Part shown: positions 63,219-64,000 of the stretch, in pieces | Numbering within the stretch: position 1 is the stretch's first letter | Layout of the letters: the number at the start of each line of letters is the position of its first letter | Translations under genes and position numbers: made by a program | Assembly: GCA_934121905.1 (NCBI GenBank) | Contig: CAKOVI010000002.1 | Location: 148,768 to 212,767, forward strand | Direction of reading: 5' to 3' | From: an uncultured Clostridia bacterium | GTDB taxonomy: Bacteria > Bacillota > Clostridia > TANB77 > CAG-508 | Length of the DNA: 64,000 bases | Notes under the pieces: generated by a model | Told to the model about the DNA's origin: nothing | What the model saw: the letters and a program-made list of their open reading frames with translations, nothing else | The model's database searches: none

Positions 63219-63247
63219 TTGACTTTTATACTAGAACATTGTATAAT
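63219..63247 (+). promoter_or_regulatory. Promoter of the PemK-like toxin with overlapping dyad
   Basis: TTGACT (63219-63224), 17 bases, TATAAT (63242-63247). GTTCTGGAATATA before and TATACTAGAAC inside the spacer form an imperfect dyad over the -35 box, a possible repressor site. Confidence 0.65.
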
Positions 63248-63276
63248 TTCAAAGAAAAAGGAAGTGAAATATTTAT

Positions 63277-63871
63277 ATGAATATAAATAAAAATATAATT
63301 AACATTATAAAAAGAAATGATACTAAATTTAAGAATATAAAATTTACGCAAGATGAACAATTGAAAAAAGGATTTTTTACATCATTGAAAAATTATGAGT
63401 TTAAACTAACTGAACAATCAGCTTATGAAATAGCTTTGTGGATAGAATCAAAAGAAAAGCACTTGTCTTCTTCTCAGAAAAACAATTTTACTAAATATAG
63501 TTTAGGAGAAATTCTTTTGGTTGATTTAGGTTGGAATAATTATGATAGAGAATTTGCTTATATACATCCTGCTCTTGTTATAAAAGAAACTGCTACTAAA
63601 ATATTTATAGTACCTTGTTCAAGCGGTACACCTCGAAAAGATAAAAAACGGAAATATTTATCCTGAATTTGAAGTCGGAACAGTTAATGATGGATTTCAA
63701 AGAGATACTGTAGTTATGCTATATGAAGCAAAATATATTGATAAAAACAGGGTTATTTCAAGATTAGGAAAAACATCAAATCAATTTTTTGATAAGATTT
63801 ATAATAAACTATTTGAGCAAATTTTTGAGCCAATACATTATAAAATGCAAAAACTAGAAAATAATCAATAA
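63277..63871 (+). CDS. PemK/MazF-like toxin with N-terminal extension, needs +1 shift at CGGA
   Basis: With a +1 shift at codon 125 the protein is 197 residues. An N-terminal extension of about 75 residues is followed by the PemK/MazF-like barrel: YSLGEILLVDLGWNNYDREF, YIHPALVIKETATKIFIVPC, SSGTPRKDK, then after the shift GNIYPEFEVGTVNDGFQRDT, VVMLYEAKYIDKNRVISRLG and a helical tail. MazF-type proteins cut RNA. No antitoxin gene is adjacent. Read as sense, CGG leads to a stop four codons later (AAA TAT TTA TCC TGA). Confidence 0.75.
63649..63652 (+). other. CGGA +1 shift site in the PemK/MazF-like gene
   Basis: AAA CGG AAA in the zero frame. Skipping C gives AAA GGA AAT (Lys-Gly-Asn) and joins both halves of the barrel. 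Confidence 0.85.
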
Positions 63872-64000
63872 TATTCTTATTTTTGCATATACTAAGTATA
63901 GAAATATAAAAGAATTTTTTATATTTGTAGTGTTACAATAGATGTGAAACAAAATAACTAAAAATTGAAAAAGTGATTTAAATCATATATAATTGAGTTG

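Larger units (their letters stand above)
62915..63276. other. Long AT-rich gap before the PemK-like toxin
   Basis: No gene found in about 360 bases. It holds several TTTTTATAA-like tracts, a GAGCGAACGTCG island at 63078, a 22-base palindrome at 63117 and the toxin promoter at 63219. No antitoxin ORF was found. Confidence 0.5.

Noticed and set aside
6777..63652. Sequencing or assembly error as the cause of all CGG frame breaks
   Set aside because: The sites are not in homopolymers and are all codon-phased before GGR. It cannot be fully excluded without reads, so it is listed as a refutation test.
6777..63652. CGG reassigned to another amino acid or to stop
   Set aside because: Any sense reading leaves the genes out of frame and hits stops soon after; a stop reading would truncate them. 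Only skipping one base restores the proteins.

Overview
The window is a very AT-rich chromosome segment from a low-GC, probably spore-forming Clostridia-type Firmicute. The evidence is CwlD, a YyaC-type spore protease, two DacF-type carboxypeptidases, dnaG-rpoD, PflB/PflA and AdhE fermentation enzymes, an L13/S9 operon and GGAGG-type ribosome binding sites. Genus is not decidable from the sequence; an uncultured gut or rumen lineage is my guess.

The main observation is a decoding anomaly. I checked every CGG trinucleotide by eye against the frames of the annotated genes. In-frame CGG codons occur at eleven places. Nine of them are exactly where a gene runs out of frame. At each of the nine, skipping the C of CGG (a +1 shift) lets the next triplet, GGA (8 times) or GGG (once), be read as glycine and restores the full-length homologue. 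The sites are in a RhuM-like relic (6777), cwlD (22666), dprA (24087), a YitT-family gene (24578), a ZIP transporter (31111), a pilin-like GLUG protein with two sites (37839 and 38701), an ExoA/XthA nuclease (40958) and a PemK/MazF-like toxin (63649). The other two CGG codons are in one gene with foreign-looking codon use (21982-22401), where CGG is followed by T or C. The pattern fits a genome in which CGG is not an ordinary arginine codon and CGGR works as a +1 frameshift or quadruplet glycine signal.

Layout. 1-6 kb: membrane and envelope genes (YkvI-like, DUF5711-like, CvpA, LCP, DacF, ComEA). 6-8 kb: an accessory patch with a RhuM relic, a CYTH protein and a candidate type I toxin-antitoxin locus, then tRNA-Cys and tRNA-Gly. 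8-19 kb: a second DacF, a 1637-residue thioester surface protein, a membrane protein, a GGDEF protein and an acidic coiled-coil protein. 19-25 kb: L13/S9, a lipid flippase, HU, CwlD, DprA, YitT and a second type I-like locus. 25-34 kb: a WG-repeat protein, AcpS, TatD, YqeY, ZIP, PcrA and an M23 peptidase. 35-45 kb: AdhE, a pilin-like protein, a G5/transglycosylase-like protein, ExoA, an AI-2E transporter, a glucosaminidase and YyaC. 45-56 kb: LemA, DnaG, RpoD, MscS, a two-component system, a ribbon-helix-helix protein, PflA and PflB. 56-64 kb: an accessory region with paralogous membrane-anchored proteins, a DinD-like relic, a Sau3AI-type restriction-modification pair and a PemK-like toxin.

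A family of palindromes built on a GGACCGGTTCTTTTTGG core lies at many operon boundaries, in both terminators and 5' leaders. Most core genes stand alone or in short operons with consensus TTGACA-17-TATAAT promoters.
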